Source: Adhaeribacter terrigena (GTDB lineage Bacteria > Bacteroidota > Bacteroidia > Cytophagales > Hymenobacteraceae). Taken from it: a DNA stretch of 64,000 nucleotides. Positions 1-8,627 of this stretch are shown piece after piece. Both the position numbers and the translations under genes were made by a program. Below the pieces are notes generated by a model that was given only the letters and a program-made list of their open reading frames with translations, did not search any database and had not been told where the DNA came from. The stretch spans positions 62,001 to 126,000 of the forward strand of contig NZ_JAEHFX010000005.1 in NCBI RefSeq assembly GCF_016623615.1, written 5' to 3'. Position 1 is the first letter of the stretch. Every line of letters begins with the position of its first letter.

Positions 1-338
1 CTGCTACCGAAGGCGCTACTTCCGAAGAAATTACCGAACTCTACGCGCTGGTTTCTTTAATGAACGTGAACAACATTTTTTACCGTTTCCGCCATTTCAC
101 CAACAAAGAATATTACAACAACACGCCGGCCGGCATCAAAATGAGCATTATGATGAACCCGGTTTTAGGCAAGGAATTCTTTGAGCTGGCCAGCCTGGCC
201 ATAAGCGCGGTAAACGGTTGCGAAATGTGCGTAAACGCCCACGAAGAATCGGTGCTGAAACATGGCGCCACCGAAGCCCGCATTTACGATGCCATCCGCC
301 TGACGGCCGTGGTGAAAGGTTTTATCAACCTGTTCTAA
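1..338 (+). CDS. AhpD-like / carboxymuconolactone decarboxylase family protein (3' part)
   Basis: The gene enters from the left edge; the frame is open from base 3, upstream of the first internal ATG at 60, so the true start lies outside the window. The protein carries GCEMCVNAH, the CxxC-x3-H redox motif of alkylhydroperoxidase AhpD-like proteins, where the two cysteines reduce peroxide or a peroxiredoxin partner. About 111 residues are visible, against roughly 170-180 for full-length family members. The fold is all-helical and cytoplasmic. No peroxiredoxin gene is visible next door, but the upstream neighbour is missing. The family is well supported; the exact substrate is not. Confidence 0.85.
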   Translation, partial: ATEGATSEEITELYALVSLMNVNNIFYRFRHFTNKEYYNNTPAGIKMSIMMNPVLGKEFFELASLAISAVNGCEMCVNAHEESVLKHGATEARIYDAIRLTAVVKGFINLF

Positions 339-467
339 TAAATAAAAAAGTTTCCCTTTGAAGGGGGTTGGGGCGGATTTTTCAAGTTCTCTCCTACTCT
401 TACCTCCTTCTAAGGCATTCTTCTCCTGAATACCTAAACTCCTATATATACTATTTTGCTCTCACCT

Positions 468-504
468 TAAAAAGCAGTTCTGGTTTCCGGGGCTGCTTTT
501 TTTG
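468..504 (+). terminator. Rho-independent terminator after the AhpD-like gene
   Basis: AAAAAGCAG pairs with CTGCTTTTTTT, with an extra GG/CC pairing closer to the loop, followed by a T-run. It lies downstream of the AhpD-like gene and just before the next lipoprotein gene. Confidence 0.65.
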
Positions 505-561
505 TTTTGTGGGCTGACAAACCCTTTAAAACCTGTTTCAGAAAATGGCGTTAGCTTTTCC

Positions 562-1581
562 ATGCATACGAAACTCTTACTTTTTGCGGCCCTGACCATA
601 GCGTTTTCAGGTTGCGGTTCCGAAGAGAAATCTGCCAATAAAAACGCCGGAAACCACCGGTTAAAAACCACGCAAACCGCCTCCGGAAAAATGAAAGCCC
701 GCGTAGAAAACACCATTGCCTTAGATTCCATTCCTTCCGGCTCCGGGCTGGTAAGATCCGGCGAAAATTTTCACCTGATCTCCGACGATTCGCCGTACTT
801 TTTCAAACTCGATGCAGCGTTTAACGTGCTCGAAAAAAACGCGATCCCCCGCCACCAGAAAACGCTGGATTTCCGCATTCCCAAATCTTCTAAACCCGAT
901 TATGAAAGCGCCTGCTTGGGAAAAATGAACGGCGAAACGTATTTGCTGGCTTTTGCTTCGGGTTCCAAATCGCCGGAACGCGACTCTTTGCTCGTGGTAA
1001 ATTTAAACGATGTAAAAAACGCGAAAACCTATTCCTTACGGCCTTTTTACGAACTGATCAAAACGCAGGCAAACCTAACCGACGAAGATATAAACGTGGA
1101 AGGCAGCGCCATGATCGGCGAAACGCTTTACCTCTTTAACCGTGGGAAAAACGTACTGGTGCAAACCAACTGGCCAAAAACGCTAGCCTTTTTAACCCAG
1201 AAAGTCGCGGCCCCGGAAATAAAAACCTACCGCCTTAAACTGCCGCAAATAAAAGGCATCGATCCGGGCTTTTCCGGCGCTTGTCAGCTAGGCAATGAAA
1301 ATAAAATTTTGTTTACCGCTTCGGTAGAAAATACTAAAAACTGGATAGAAGACGGCGAAATTCTGGGCAGCTTTATCGGTATTATAAACGTAGAAAAACT
1401 AACGTCCCAGCCGCTGGAAAAAGTGGCTTTACTCACGAATAAAACCGGCCAGACCGTAATAGAAAAAGTAGAAAGCATCGAATTCCTCAGCCGCGAACCG
1501 GATGGCACCCTGAAAGTATTTTGCCTCACCGACGACGACCAAGGTGGCTCCAACATCCTGGATATCAACCTTCAGGAATAG
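562..1581 (+). CDS. hypothetical lipoprotein, possibly beta-propeller (DUF6929-like?)
   Basis: The frame is open from 502, but the ATG at 562 gives a clean lipoprotein signal: MHTKLLLF, a hydrophobic stretch and the lipobox FSGC with the lipidated cysteine at residue 18. I therefore start here (339 aa). The mature part has recurring beta-rich segments with GETYLLAF, EGSAMIGETLYLFNRG and GACQLGNENKILF, which suggests a propeller-like fold resembling the DUF6929/SdiA-regulated group; this is inference. The protein is probably anchored in the inner leaflet of the outer membrane. A degenerate E30-like sequence lies immediately upstream (about 529-558). No function can be assigned. Confidence 0.7.
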   Translation: MHTKLLLFAALTIAFSGCGSEEKSANKNAGNHRLKTTQTASGKMKARVENTIALDSIPSGSGLVRSGENFHLISDDSPYFFKLDAAFNVLEKNAIPRHQKTLDFRIPKSSKPDYESACLGKMNGETYLLAFASGSKSPERDSLLVVNLNDVKNAKTYSLRPFYELIKTQANLTDEDINVEGSAMIGETLYLFNRGKNVLVQTNWPKTLAFLTQKVAAPEIKTYRLKLPQIKGIDPGFSGACQLGNENKILFTASVENTKNWIEDGEILGSFIGIINVEKLTSQPLEKVALLTNKTGQTVIEKVESIEFLSREPDGTLKVFCLTDDDQGGSNILDINLQE

Positions 1582-1591
1582 AAGCCAGCCG

Positions 1592-1622
1592 AAAAACGCT
1601 ATGTTATTTGCGTAAAAAACTA
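1592..1622 (+). repeat. E30 30-bp dispersed repeat
   Basis: Forward-orientation copy: AAAACGCTATGTT, then TTTGCG, then AAAAAACTA. It fills the gap between the lipoprotein gene and the following membrane protein gene. Confidence 0.7.
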
Positions 1623-1642
1623 AAAATTATTATCTTGAAATC

Positions 1643-2146
1643 ATGGCAGCAAAAATCCTTTTTTCCGAAACGCAGCGGTTTAAACAATGGTGGCTCTGGG
1701 CAATTCTTATTTTCGCGGCAGGCATTCCATTTTTTGCAATTTATCACGAAATGCAGAAACCCGAAGCCTTTGCCGATGGCGCGGTAAATGCCGGATTAGT
1801 GCTTTCCATGATCGTAATTATTCCGCTGGTTGCATTGTTTATGTTCATAAAACTCGAAACGCGGGTAACTGAAAGTGGCATTGCTGTAAAATTATTCCCG
1901 CTGCATTTAAAATTCCGCGAATTCCCGTGGTCTGAAATGGAGCAAATTTACGTGCGTAAATACAGCCCGCTCGGTGAGTTTGGCGGCTGGGGTTTGCGTT
2001 ACGGTTTTGGTGGCTTAGCCTATAACATTGCCGGAAATCAGGGCATTCAGATCGTATTCAAAAGCGGTAAAAAACTGCTCATTGGTACTCAAAAACCCGA
2101 AGAAGCGGCAGCCTCATTAAAACAAATCCAACCGGTTTCAAAATAA
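1643..2146 (+). CDS. hypothetical two-TM membrane protein with PH-like C-terminal part
   Basis: The 167-aa protein has two hydrophobic helices (about residues 17-34 and 50-70) connected by a short polar loop. A soluble beta-rich C-terminal part follows, with LKFREFPWSEMEQIYVRKYS and a glycine-rich GGWGLRYGFGG stretch. This layout (two helices plus a small PH-like beta domain reading FKSGKKLLIGTQKPEE) is common among uncharacterised Bacteroidota membrane proteins. It follows the lipoprotein gene by about 60 bp and precedes the HTTM gene on the same strand, but the three do not make an obvious pathway. Function unknown. Confidence 0.7.
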   Translation: MAAKILFSETQRFKQWWLWAILIFAAGIPFFAIYHEMQKPEAFADGAVNAGLVLSMIVIIPLVALFMFIKLETRVTESGIAVKLFPLHLKFREFPWSEMEQIYVRKYSPLGEFGGWGLRYGFGGLAYNIAGNQGIQIVFKSGKKLLIGTQKPEEAAASLKQIQPVSK

Positions 2147-2278
2147 TCTCTAACCTGAATTAAGGGCAGAAGGCTTATTCTGAAGCTTTCCCGACTCATC
2201 AGAAGGAAGACTTTTCTGCCCCGAAACCATATCGTCTTTCGCTTCTTTTTCCCTGAAAAAAGGTAACTTCGGCGGCAA

Positions 2279-3625
2279 ATGCAGCGCCTTAAACACCACC
2301 TTTTCAAACCAATCGACATTGCTTCGCTGGTCTTTTTCCGGATCGCAGCGGGCATATTGCTTTCTTTTGAGCAAATCAACCAGTTCCTCACCGGCGATTA
2401 CCTGAATTATATTCAGCCCAAATTCCATTTCTCGTATCTGTTTTTTCCCTGGCTCAAGCCTTTCCCGGAAACCGGTATGTACGCGCTTTGGGCCATAACC
2501 ATTCTGGCTGGTTTTATGGTTGCTGCCGGGGCGTTTTACCGCCTTTCCACGGTGGTGCTTTTTATAGGCTATTCGCTCTTGTTTTTAATGGAGGAAACCG
2601 AATTTGTAAACCACTTCTACCTGTATTGCCTGCTTTGTTTCTGGCTCATGTTCATTCCGGCGCACCGCGCTTTCTCGGTAGATGTGTGGCGGAAACCCGA
2701 ACTGAAACGCAGCTATACACCCGCCTGGACGGTTTATATTTTCATATTCCAGATCAGCCTGGTTTATTTCTACGCCGGTTTAGCCAAGCTTCACACCGAC
2801 TGGCTGCTGGCCAAACCGCTGAAGATCTGGATGGGCTACAAAGCGGCAAAACCGGTTATCGGCGGTATTTTAGCGCACGAATTTACGCCCTGGATCATGA
2901 GTTACGCCGGCTTGGCTTTCGACCTGCTTTTTGCGCCGCTGTTGCTTTACCGCCGCACCCGCTGGCTGGGCTTTACGCTGGCGGCCATGTTCCATCTTTC
3001 CAACGCGCTTATTTTCGGGCTGGCCACATTTCCGTGGTTCTCGCTTACACTTACAAGTTTATATTTCAGCCCAAGCTGGCCGCGCAAGTTGCCTTTTTTC
3101 CGGAAATACATCCCGGCATTCCAGCCTGAAAACCTGGCTCTAAAAACGGTATCTGCGGCGCACCAAAAACTCCTTTTATACGGCATTTTAACCTATGCAA
3201 CGCTGCAGATGCTGATCCCTTTCCGCCATTTCCTTTACCCCGGTAACGTAAACTGGACCGAAGAAGGGCACAAATTTTCGTGGCACATGATGCTGCGTGC
3301 CAAAGACGGCATGGTCAATTTCCAGGTAAAAGCCCCGAAAACCGAAGGCCAGGAAGAAGCGCGTTTTCCCATTTATCCGGAGAAATATTTAACCCCCAAC
3401 CAGATCAACAAAATGGCCGATCAGCCGGATCTGATGCTCCAGTTCGCCCATTTCCTGAAAGCCGAATACGAAAAGCAAGGCTATAAAAATCCGGAGGTAT
3501 ACGTAGGCAGCCAGTGCAGTTTAAACGGCCGCGATTCCCAGCCATTAATAAGCCCGCAAACCAATTTAGCTGCCCAGCAAAGAAGTTTAAAGCACTATGA
3601 CTGGATCTTGCCTTTGCAGGATTAA
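2279..3625 (+). CDS. HTTM domain membrane protein (vitamin K-dependent gamma-carboxylase-like)
   Basis: The 448-aa protein has about eight to nine hydrophobic helices in its first 300 residues. The diagnostic stretch is VYFYAGLAKLHTDWLLAKPL, the HTTM family signature, related to the membrane domain of gamma-glutamyl carboxylase. The last 130 residues are soluble (PEKYLTPNQINKMADQPDLM) and resemble the C-terminal domain carried by many bacterial HTTM proteins. Bacterial homologues have no settled substrate; carboxylation of glutamate is not implied. It follows the previous gene by about 130 bp and could be co-transcribed. Family call is strong, role is unknown. Confidence 0.85.
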   Translation: MQRLKHHLFKPIDIASLVFFRIAAGILLSFEQINQFLTGDYLNYIQPKFHFSYLFFPWLKPFPETGMYALWAITILAGFMVAAGAFYRLSTVVLFIGYSLLFLMEETEFVNHFYLYCLLCFWLMFIPAHRAFSVDVWRKPELKRSYTPAWTVYIFIFQISLVYFYAGLAKLHTDWLLAKPLKIWMGYKAAKPVIGGILAHEFTPWIMSYAGLAFDLLFAPLLLYRRTRWLGFTLAAMFHLSNALIFGLATFPWFSLTLTSLYFSPSWPRKLPFFRKYIPAFQPENLALKTVSAAHQKLLLYGILTYATLQMLIPFRHFLYPGNVNWTEEGHKFSWHMMLRAKDGMVNFQVKAPKTEGQEEARFPIYPEKYLTPNQINKMADQPDLMLQFAHFLKAEYEKQGYKNPEVYVGSQCSLNGRDSQPLISPQTNLAAQQRSLKHYDWILPLQD

Positions 3626-4282
3626 AGGACAATTGCCTGAATTTGGATTCGTCTGAATTATAGAATTTATGGATTTTTCGTTTGAATTCAGGTTATCATC
3701 CCTTGTAGCGCCTTATCACCTCTGTCTGAACACGATTTTAAGGATTAAAGGAAGGACAGAATTTTTTCTTTTAATGGTCAGCATCAAACCTAGCAATCGG
3801 TTCTGCAAATCAACCGCCCCAACCCCTCATTACCAAGGAGGGAAGCTTTTACTTCTCTACTAATTCAAACTATTAATCTCGAACGCGAGAGCGGAGTACG
3901 ATCAAAGAAAAGCGACGAACTACAAGCAGAATTTGTGCTTACGGCAACAAATTCTGCCGCTTGCCTTGCCACCAACGTTCACTATATAGGCACTGTTCAC
4001 TTTACTACAAAGAAGAGAAAGTATCACGGTGGCTTTTTGTCAAGCGCACTGTTTGAGCGGTCAGCGAGTTTGCGCTTGACTTGACTTTTTTGGTTCTTTT
4101 TGTGTCAAGACAAAAAGAACACTGAAGTGAGCTATGAAAGCAATTAAGTTAATGATCAAAGATAGAAAGTAGGCTATGAAAAACGGTATCGTTCAGAGCC
4201 GTAAAACTCAAACCACCAACCCGAAATAAATCCTTCCTATCCTCGAGATGACGAAAAAAACGTTATCTTTCCAACCTCAAAA
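3626..4282. repeat. gene-free repeat region with a variant composite cassette
   Basis: This 657-bp gap holds no convincing gene. It starts with TCTGAA-type repeats (about 3642-3770, including GTCTGAACACGATTTTAAGG) and a C-rich CCGCCCCAACCCCTC stretch near 3815. A middle block has two inverted repeats: GTCAAGCGCA at 4039-4048 with its complement at 4071-4080, and GTTCTTTTTGT at 4093-4103 with ACAAAAAGAAC at 4110-4120. It ends with E30, a degenerate GGGAT repeat and another E30. The order matches the cassettes near 24, 59 and 62 kb, but the middle block is different. Confidence 0.7.
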
Positions 4283-4286
4283 CTAC
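4179..4286 (+). repeat. E30 pair around a degenerate GGGAT repeat
   Basis: First copy 4179-4209 (AAAACGGTATCGTT ... GTAAAACTC), second copy 4257-4286 (AAAACGTTATCTTT ... CAAAACTAC). Between them lies TCCTATCCTCGAGATGACG, a diverged GGGAT repeat. The second E30 runs into the stop codon end of the DnaJ-TPR gene. Confidence 0.7.
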
Positions 4287-5368
4287 TCCTTCCCACACAA
4301 CGTTTCCCAATCCAGAATCGCCGGTTCATAGCCCAATTTATACGCCCGCATAAAACTGGCACACGCCGAAGCCTCATCGTGTTGCGAAAACTTGGCTTTG
4401 CCTAATAAATAATACAGGCGTCCGTTACCAGCATCAGTTTTCAAGGCAGCATCGTAGTCCTGAATGGCGGCATTGTAATCGTCGAGCAGGTAAAAGGCAA
4501 AACCGCGGTATAAAAGCGCTTTGTTTCTGGCGGTCGTTTCGGTTGGTTTTTTCAGAAAAACGGTTAGGTCGGCAACGGCTTTGTTCCAGGCATTCAGTTC
4601 CAGCAACCGTATCTCTCCACGACTGAAATAAGCCGCCTGGTACGTTTTATCTAAGCTAATAGCGGTTGTAAAATCGGCTTCGGCCTGCCGGAAATGGTGC
4701 AGACTGGAGTGGCATTGCCCGCGCATAAAATAGGTTTCGGCCTGCGGCGCATCCCCAAAGCGCAAAGCGGCACTGTAGTCGTAGATGGCAGCATCGTAAT
4801 CGCGGTAAACGTTTTGGTTAATAAAGCCGCGCCGGGCGTAAGCTTCTGCAAATTCCGGATCAAAATCAATGGCTTCCGTTAACAAACTATGCGCGCCCGA
4901 CCATTGCTTTTCTTCCATAAACGCCTCTGCTTTGCGGAACCGGGCTTTAGCAGTTACAAAATCCATGGTAAATTTTACGGCCAGGCTGAAAAGGATCAGA
5001 GCCACAAAAAAACCAATGGTGATCTGCCAGTCGCGGCGCGAAAATTTCCGTTTTTTAGAAATGGTGCGGTAATAGCGTTCGTTTACCGAAGCCGGCCGCC
5101 GCTGCTGGGTATAATAAGCGCGCTGCTGTTGCTGCACCCGTTGCTGCTGGGCTACGTATTCCAGCTTCAGATCGTAAAGGCGCCGTTTCTGCGGATTGCC
5201 TAATACCTGGTAAGCTTCGCTCACCTGCTTGAACTGCTCTTCAAAATACGTATTGCCCTGGTGTTTATCGGGGTGGTACTGAATAGCCAGTTTTTTATAG
5301 GCCGTTTTTATTTCCGGCTGCGTTGCCGTTCTTTTCAGGCCGAGTATGGAATAGTAATTCAGTTGCAC
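4283..5368 (-). CDS. J-domain protein with transmembrane segment and TPR repeats
   Basis: The protein (361 aa) begins with a J domain (residues 1-65) carrying the HPD motif at 32-34 (YHPDKHQGN), which stimulates the ATPase of DnaK. A glutamine-rich linker (QQQRVQQQQRAYYTQQRR) leads to one transmembrane helix near 114-135. The C-terminal two thirds contain about five TPR units, for example AYARRGFINQNVYRDYDAAI. The start codon is GTG; an E30 copy lies just upstream. It is likely a membrane-tethered co-chaperone that recruits DnaK to clients bound by the TPR domain; the client is unknown. It is not a classical DnaJ, since the zinc-finger and C-terminal domains are absent. Confidence 0.85.
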   Translation of the reverse strand: MQLNYYSILGLKRTATQPEIKTAYKKLAIQYHPDKHQGNTYFEEQFKQVSEAYQVLGNPQKRRLYDLKLEYVAQQQRVQQQQRAYYTQQRRPASVNERYYRTISKKRKFSRRDWQITIGFFVALILFSLAVKFTMDFVTAKARFRKAEAFMEEKQWSGAHSLLTEAIDFDPEFAEAYARRGFINQNVYRDYDAAIYDYSAALRFGDAPQAETYFMRGQCHSSLHHFRQAEADFTTAISLDKTYQAAYFSRGEIRLLELNAWNKAVADLTVFLKKPTETTARNKALLYRGFAFYLLDDYNAAIQDYDAALKTDAGNGRLYYLLGKAKFSQHDEASACASFMRAYKLGYEPAILDWETLCGKE

Positions 5369-5403
5369 CAGGTTTCCCCTTTATTAAGCTTTAAAATTAA
5401 CAA

Positions 5404-5432
5404 AAAACGGTATGGTTTCAGCCCTAAAAACT
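5404..5432 (+). repeat. E30 30-bp dispersed repeat
   Basis: AAAACGGTATGGTTTCAG, then CCCT, then AAAAACTT. It sits in the divergent gap between the DnaJ-TPR gene and the holin-X-like gene, close to where promoters are expected. Confidence 0.8.
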
Positions 5433-5529
5433 TAAACTTCGTAATTCCTACCGAAGCTGCCAATTTAAGGCTATCATTTTTCAATCCGGTACCGTATACT
5501 TTGCTCAACCAAAACGATGACGCTTTTTT

Positions 5530-5916
5530 ATGACCAACACAGATAACCCGAACGATAATTCCAGACCTGGCAAACCGGCCGATATGATCAGCAATCTGAT
5601 GGGGTATATCGATACCCGGATCGACCTGATCCGGCTCGATATTCAGAATAAAATGAAGGCCGGTTTTGTAGGAATTCTCCACGCGATCATGCTCGGCTTT
5701 ACGGCCTTCATGGCGCTTATTTTCCTCAATATTTTCCTGGGCCTTATGCTGAACGATCTGCTCGACAGTCAGTTCTGGGGTTTTGGCATATTAACCGCAT
5801 TTTATATCGTTCTGTTCCTGATCTTCTTCTTCGGGCTCGATAAAAAAACGTTCCAGGGCGTGGCCGATAAAACTTTCGAAAATACCATTTATAAAAACGA
5901 TAAAACCGCAAAATAA
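5530..5916 (+). CDS. phage holin family / Holin-X (YqjE-like) membrane protein
   Basis: The 128-aa protein has a polar N-terminus and a segment typical of the family (MGYIDTRIDLIRLDIQNKMK). Two hydrophobic helices follow near residues 48-72 and 80-102. This matches the holin superfamily III/YqjE group, which despite the name is a common chromosomal membrane protein family. The gene is followed after 2 bp by a lysine-rich membrane protein gene that in turn overlaps the GGGP synthase gene, so the three look like one operon. No phage genes are nearby. The molecular role is unknown; an envelope-associated function is likely. Confidence 0.75.
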   Translation: MTNTDNPNDNSRPGKPADMISNLMGYIDTRIDLIRLDIQNKMKAGFVGILHAIMLGFTAFMALIFLNIFLGLMLNDLLDSQFWGFGILTAFYIVLFLIFFFGLDKKTFQGVADKTFENTIYKNDKTAK

Positions 5917-5918
5917 AT

Positions 5919-6599
5919 ATGAGCGATCTGCAGAATCCGATCTTCGACGACGAAAAAGAATTTCTGGAACGCCAGAAACAGGAATATAAAAATGCTTTGC
6001 TGAGCGATGTAGAAGGCTTAAAAGATCAAACCACCCAAATGGGGAAAGGCGTTTTGCTGTTAGGCGGAGCCGTTGCCGGTGTTTGGGTGATCAGTAAATT
6101 AATTTCCGGCGGAACCAGAAAACGCAAAAAGAAAAAAAAGAAAGCTGCTTTAAAACTTCTGCAAAGCCAGAGCCAGAACCCGCGCTCCGGTTTTTACCTG
6201 AAAGATGCCCCGGCGCAAACCTATCGGCAGCCCGACGATGAGGTGAACTTCGGCTCACCGCTCGATTTCAGCCAGCCCGTTACCGACGAAGGCGACAGCA
6301 GTTTATACAACACTCCGGCCAAATATTTCGACCCGAATATGCAGAATATGCCTTCGCATTACGCCTTGCACCAGCATTACCACGCACCCAACGGAAACAA
6401 GGAGCATGCTGATTCTTTCCTGCAATCGGATTTTGTAAAATCGCTTGCCACGCAGGCTATGGCTTTCCTTTTGATATACCTGAGTAAAAAAGCCGAAGAA
6501 TTTGTGCTTAAAAATGTCGATATTGCTACGGAAAAGGGTTATAAAACCCAGGATGTAGACTATACCGACCTGAATGCTGATGCAGGCAGAAATATATAA
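5919..6599 (+). CDS. hypothetical lysine-rich single-TM protein
   Basis: The 226-aa protein has an acidic N-terminal region and a short hydrophobic helix (GVLLLGGAVAGVWVISKLI, about residues 42-60). A strongly basic RKRKKKKKKAALK run follows, typical of a cytoplasmic-side stop-transfer signal. After a low-complexity Pro/Gln/Asp middle part, a second hydrophobic stretch (LATQAMAFLLIYLSKK) appears near 170-185. It starts 3 bp after the holin-X-like gene, and its 3' end overlaps the GGGP synthase start by 26 bp, implying translational coupling. I recognise no named family. Confidence 0.7.
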   Translation: MSDLQNPIFDDEKEFLERQKQEYKNALLSDVEGLKDQTTQMGKGVLLLGGAVAGVWVISKLISGGTRKRKKKKKKAALKLLQSQSQNPRSGFYLKDAPAQTYRQPDDEVNFGSPLDFSQPVTDEGDSSLYNTPAKYFDPNMQNMPSHYALHQHYHAPNGNKEHADSFLQSDFVKSLATQAMAFLLIYLSKKAEEFVLKNVDIATEKGYKTQDVDYTDLNADAGRNI

Positions 6600-7341
6600 A
6601 ACCCAACTTTTAAAAACCGAAAGCAGGCAGAAAGCATTTGCCGTACTGCTCGACCCCGATAACCTGACCCGCGAAAGCTGTCTGCATATTCTGGCTTTGA
6701 GCGAAGCGCACCAGGTAGATTATTTCTTTATGGGCGGCAGCCTGGTTACCACGCAAAACCAGGCCGCTCTCATTCAGCTGATCAAAGAGAACTCGCAGAT
6801 CCCGGTTATTCTTTTCCCGAGCAACAGCCTCCACATCGATCACCAGGCCGACGGTATTTTACTGCTTTCCTTAATTTCGGGCCGCAACCCGGAATTTTTA
6901 ATTGGCCAGCACGTTTTAGCCGCCCCGCTGTTAAAAGAAAGTCCGCTGGAAGTGATTCCGACAGGTTATATGCTGGTAGATACCGGCCGCCAGACCACTG
7001 CCAGTTATATGAGCGGCACCACACCCCTGCCCTACGATAAACCCGCCATTGCCGCCTGCACCGCCATGGCCGGCGAACTGCTGGGCATGAAATTCATTTA
7101 CGTAGACGGCGGCAGCGGCGCGCAAAAACCGGTAAGCCCCGAAATGATTGCCGCCGTAAGAAGATCCATTGAAGTGCCTTTAATTATTGGCGGCGGCATC
7201 AACACCAAAGAAAAAGCCGAAGCTGCCTTAAAAGCTGGTGCGGACGTGATTGTAATTGGCAACCAGATCGAGAAAGATCCGGCATTTTTAGGGGAAATTT
7301 CGGAGTTGGTGAAAAGTTTTGATGTGGCAGCTATTCAATAG
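6574..7341 (+). CDS. geranylgeranylglyceryl / heptaprenylglyceryl phosphate synthase family protein
   Basis: The 255-aa TIM-barrel protein has the GGGPS/PcrB signatures: LLDPDNLT near the N-terminus, DYFFMGGSLVT, IPVILFPSNS, KFIYVDGGSGA and the phosphate-binding LIIGGGINTKEKA followed by GADVIVIGN. Members couple a polyprenyl diphosphate to sn-glycerol-1-phosphate, making an ether bond as in archaeal-type lipids. Bacteroidota carry a group-II-like version. Chain length cannot be read here. The start at 6574 lies inside the preceding gene; a second ATG is at 6580. No glycerol-1-phosphate dehydrogenase gene is in the window, so the source of the acceptor is open. Confidence 0.9.
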   Translation: MLMQAEIYKTQLLKTESRQKAFAVLLDPDNLTRESCLHILALSEAHQVDYFFMGGSLVTTQNQAALIQLIKENSQIPVILFPSNSLHIDHQADGILLLSLISGRNPEFLIGQHVLAAPLLKESPLEVIPTGYMLVDTGRQTTASYMSGTTPLPYDKPAIAACTAMAGELLGMKFIYVDGGSGAQKPVSPEMIAAVRRSIEVPLIIGGGINTKEKAEAALKAGADVIVIGNQIEKDPAFLGEISELVKSFDVAAIQ

Positions 7342-7405
7342 TTAAAGCATACAGATATAAAAATCTGAAACCATACTATGCTTCTATAATAAGCCGGAAG
7401 TTGAA

Positions 7406-8242
7406 TTAAAAATATTTATAAGAAATTCTTTTAGTACCCAGTATTCCTCCATTAGAAAAACGGGTGATTTTAACCGGGTAATTATCAGCGTTATATTGAT
7501 ACTGATAAGTTACTTTGGCTGGTATACTATTTCTTTGAGTTTTTGTAATAGAAATTATATTAGATTTCAGAGGGGCAAATAAATACAAATAGTCTGCGAA
7601 GCTATTCATAGGCAAACTAATCCCAAATTCATTCACCCCTTTTTTATTATCGTACTCAAATTCTGTTTTACTTTCAAACCAGGCATTGCCATTATCGAGT
7701 ATAAATAAACTATCTGTTGCAATAAGACCCTCAGCATTATAGGTAAATGCATTGAAGGAGTGCATAGGAGAAATACCCAACCGACTATCGAAACTGACAC
7801 TATTAATTCTCGTTAATTTCCCGGCAATATCATAAACAAACGTTTGTTCAGATGTTTTAAAATTAGCATCATTTAGATCAGTATATTGATGAATCTTCTG
7901 AAGTTGCGCTAGTCCATTATAATCCCTTTTCTGTATAACTCTACCTGGCGGAAACATTATTTCAGAAATCCGCCCCAAATTATCATACGCTAAATTAACA
8001 GGAGGGCCAGCAGAAATGCCATCTGACCGGACAAGCTGCACTAACTTTCCATTACTGTCATAATAATGGAGCGTGGAATCACCAACTTCATTGGTAGCAG
8101 GATCATACATTGCCGAACCTGCCGGCCGGTAGTTTTTTGGTTGAGGATTTACATTTGGATCCTTATTTTTATCGGAACATGATACCAAAAGGAAAAGCAT
8201 ACAACCTAAAACAGTAGATATAATACCGTAAATCTTATTCAT
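7406..8242 (-). CDS. lipoprotein with YD/RHS-like repeats
   Basis: The 278-aa protein has a lipoprotein signal with lipobox LLVSC and lipidated Cys22. It then shows YD-type repeats as in RHS proteins: LHYYDSNGKLVQLV, NLAYDNLGRISEI, FVYDIAGKLTRI, FTYNAEGLIATD and YQYNADNYPVKI. Such small RHS-like lipoproteins are common in Bacteroidota and probably form a beta-strand sheet on the cell surface or in the periplasm. The gene is visibly richer in A+T than its neighbours, which may mean transfer or low constraint. It stands alone, with the GGGP synthase gene convergent to it. Function unknown. Confidence 0.75.
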   Translation of the reverse strand: MNKIYGIISTVLGCMLFLLVSCSDKNKDPNVNPQPKNYRPAGSAMYDPATNEVGDSTLHYYDSNGKLVQLVRSDGISAGPPVNLAYDNLGRISEIMFPPGRVIQKRDYNGLAQLQKIHQYTDLNDANFKTSEQTFVYDIAGKLTRINSVSFDSRLGISPMHSFNAFTYNAEGLIATDSLFILDNGNAWFESKTEFEYDNKKGVNEFGISLPMNSFADYLYLFAPLKSNIISITKTQRNSIPAKVTYQYQYNADNYPVKITRFSNGGILGTKRISYKYF

Positions 8243-8627
8243 AGCGCCAGTGATTTAACATAGCAGGAAGTTATAAATAATTTTCTAATTCTAACACCTG
8301 ACGTAACATTTTTAATTTTCCCACATCATCGCGTCTTTTCCCCTGAAAATCCTACCTTTTTCAATACTGCTCCACGCCTTAAAAAGCCTGGCAATTCAAG
8401 TTCCTGCTTTTGTTTTAGTGCCTAAATTTCTCTTGAAAAACGGTAGTAAAAAACGATTAAAAACTGCTCTCCAATAAACTTCCCCAAACTGATTTCCACA
8501 CCCTTTAAGGCATGGTGCACCGCCGTTAAAGCTTCGCACTTTCCTAGCCCAAAAACCTACCGTTTTCAAAACAAAAAGCCCTGACTTCTTCCGAAATCAG
8601 GGCTTTGCAATTTCTGTATAAGTTTGC
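8243..8627. other. gene-free gap with two E30 copies and a terminator
   Basis: No coding signal is seen in this 385-bp gap. It contains a degenerate forward E30 (8433-8463, AAAACGGTAGT ... TTAAAAACTGC), a good reverse E30 (8537-8567, CCCAAAAACCTACCGTTTTC) and the terminator hairpin of the AraC gene at 8573-8606. Confidence 0.6.
8573..8606 (-). terminator. terminator of the AraC-type gene
   Basis: AAAGCCCTGA pairs perfectly with TCAGGGCTTT; on the minus strand it is followed by a T-run. It lies 22 bp past the stop codon of the AraC-type regulator. Confidence 0.8.

Noticed and set aside
3669-3863. 64-codon open frame
   Set aside because: It crosses TCTGAA-type and C-rich repeats, has no family resemblance and no promoter.
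5530-5916. prophage remnant because of the holin-like protein
   Set aside because: No capsid, tail, lysin or integrase genes are nearby; the family is a common chromosomal membrane protein.
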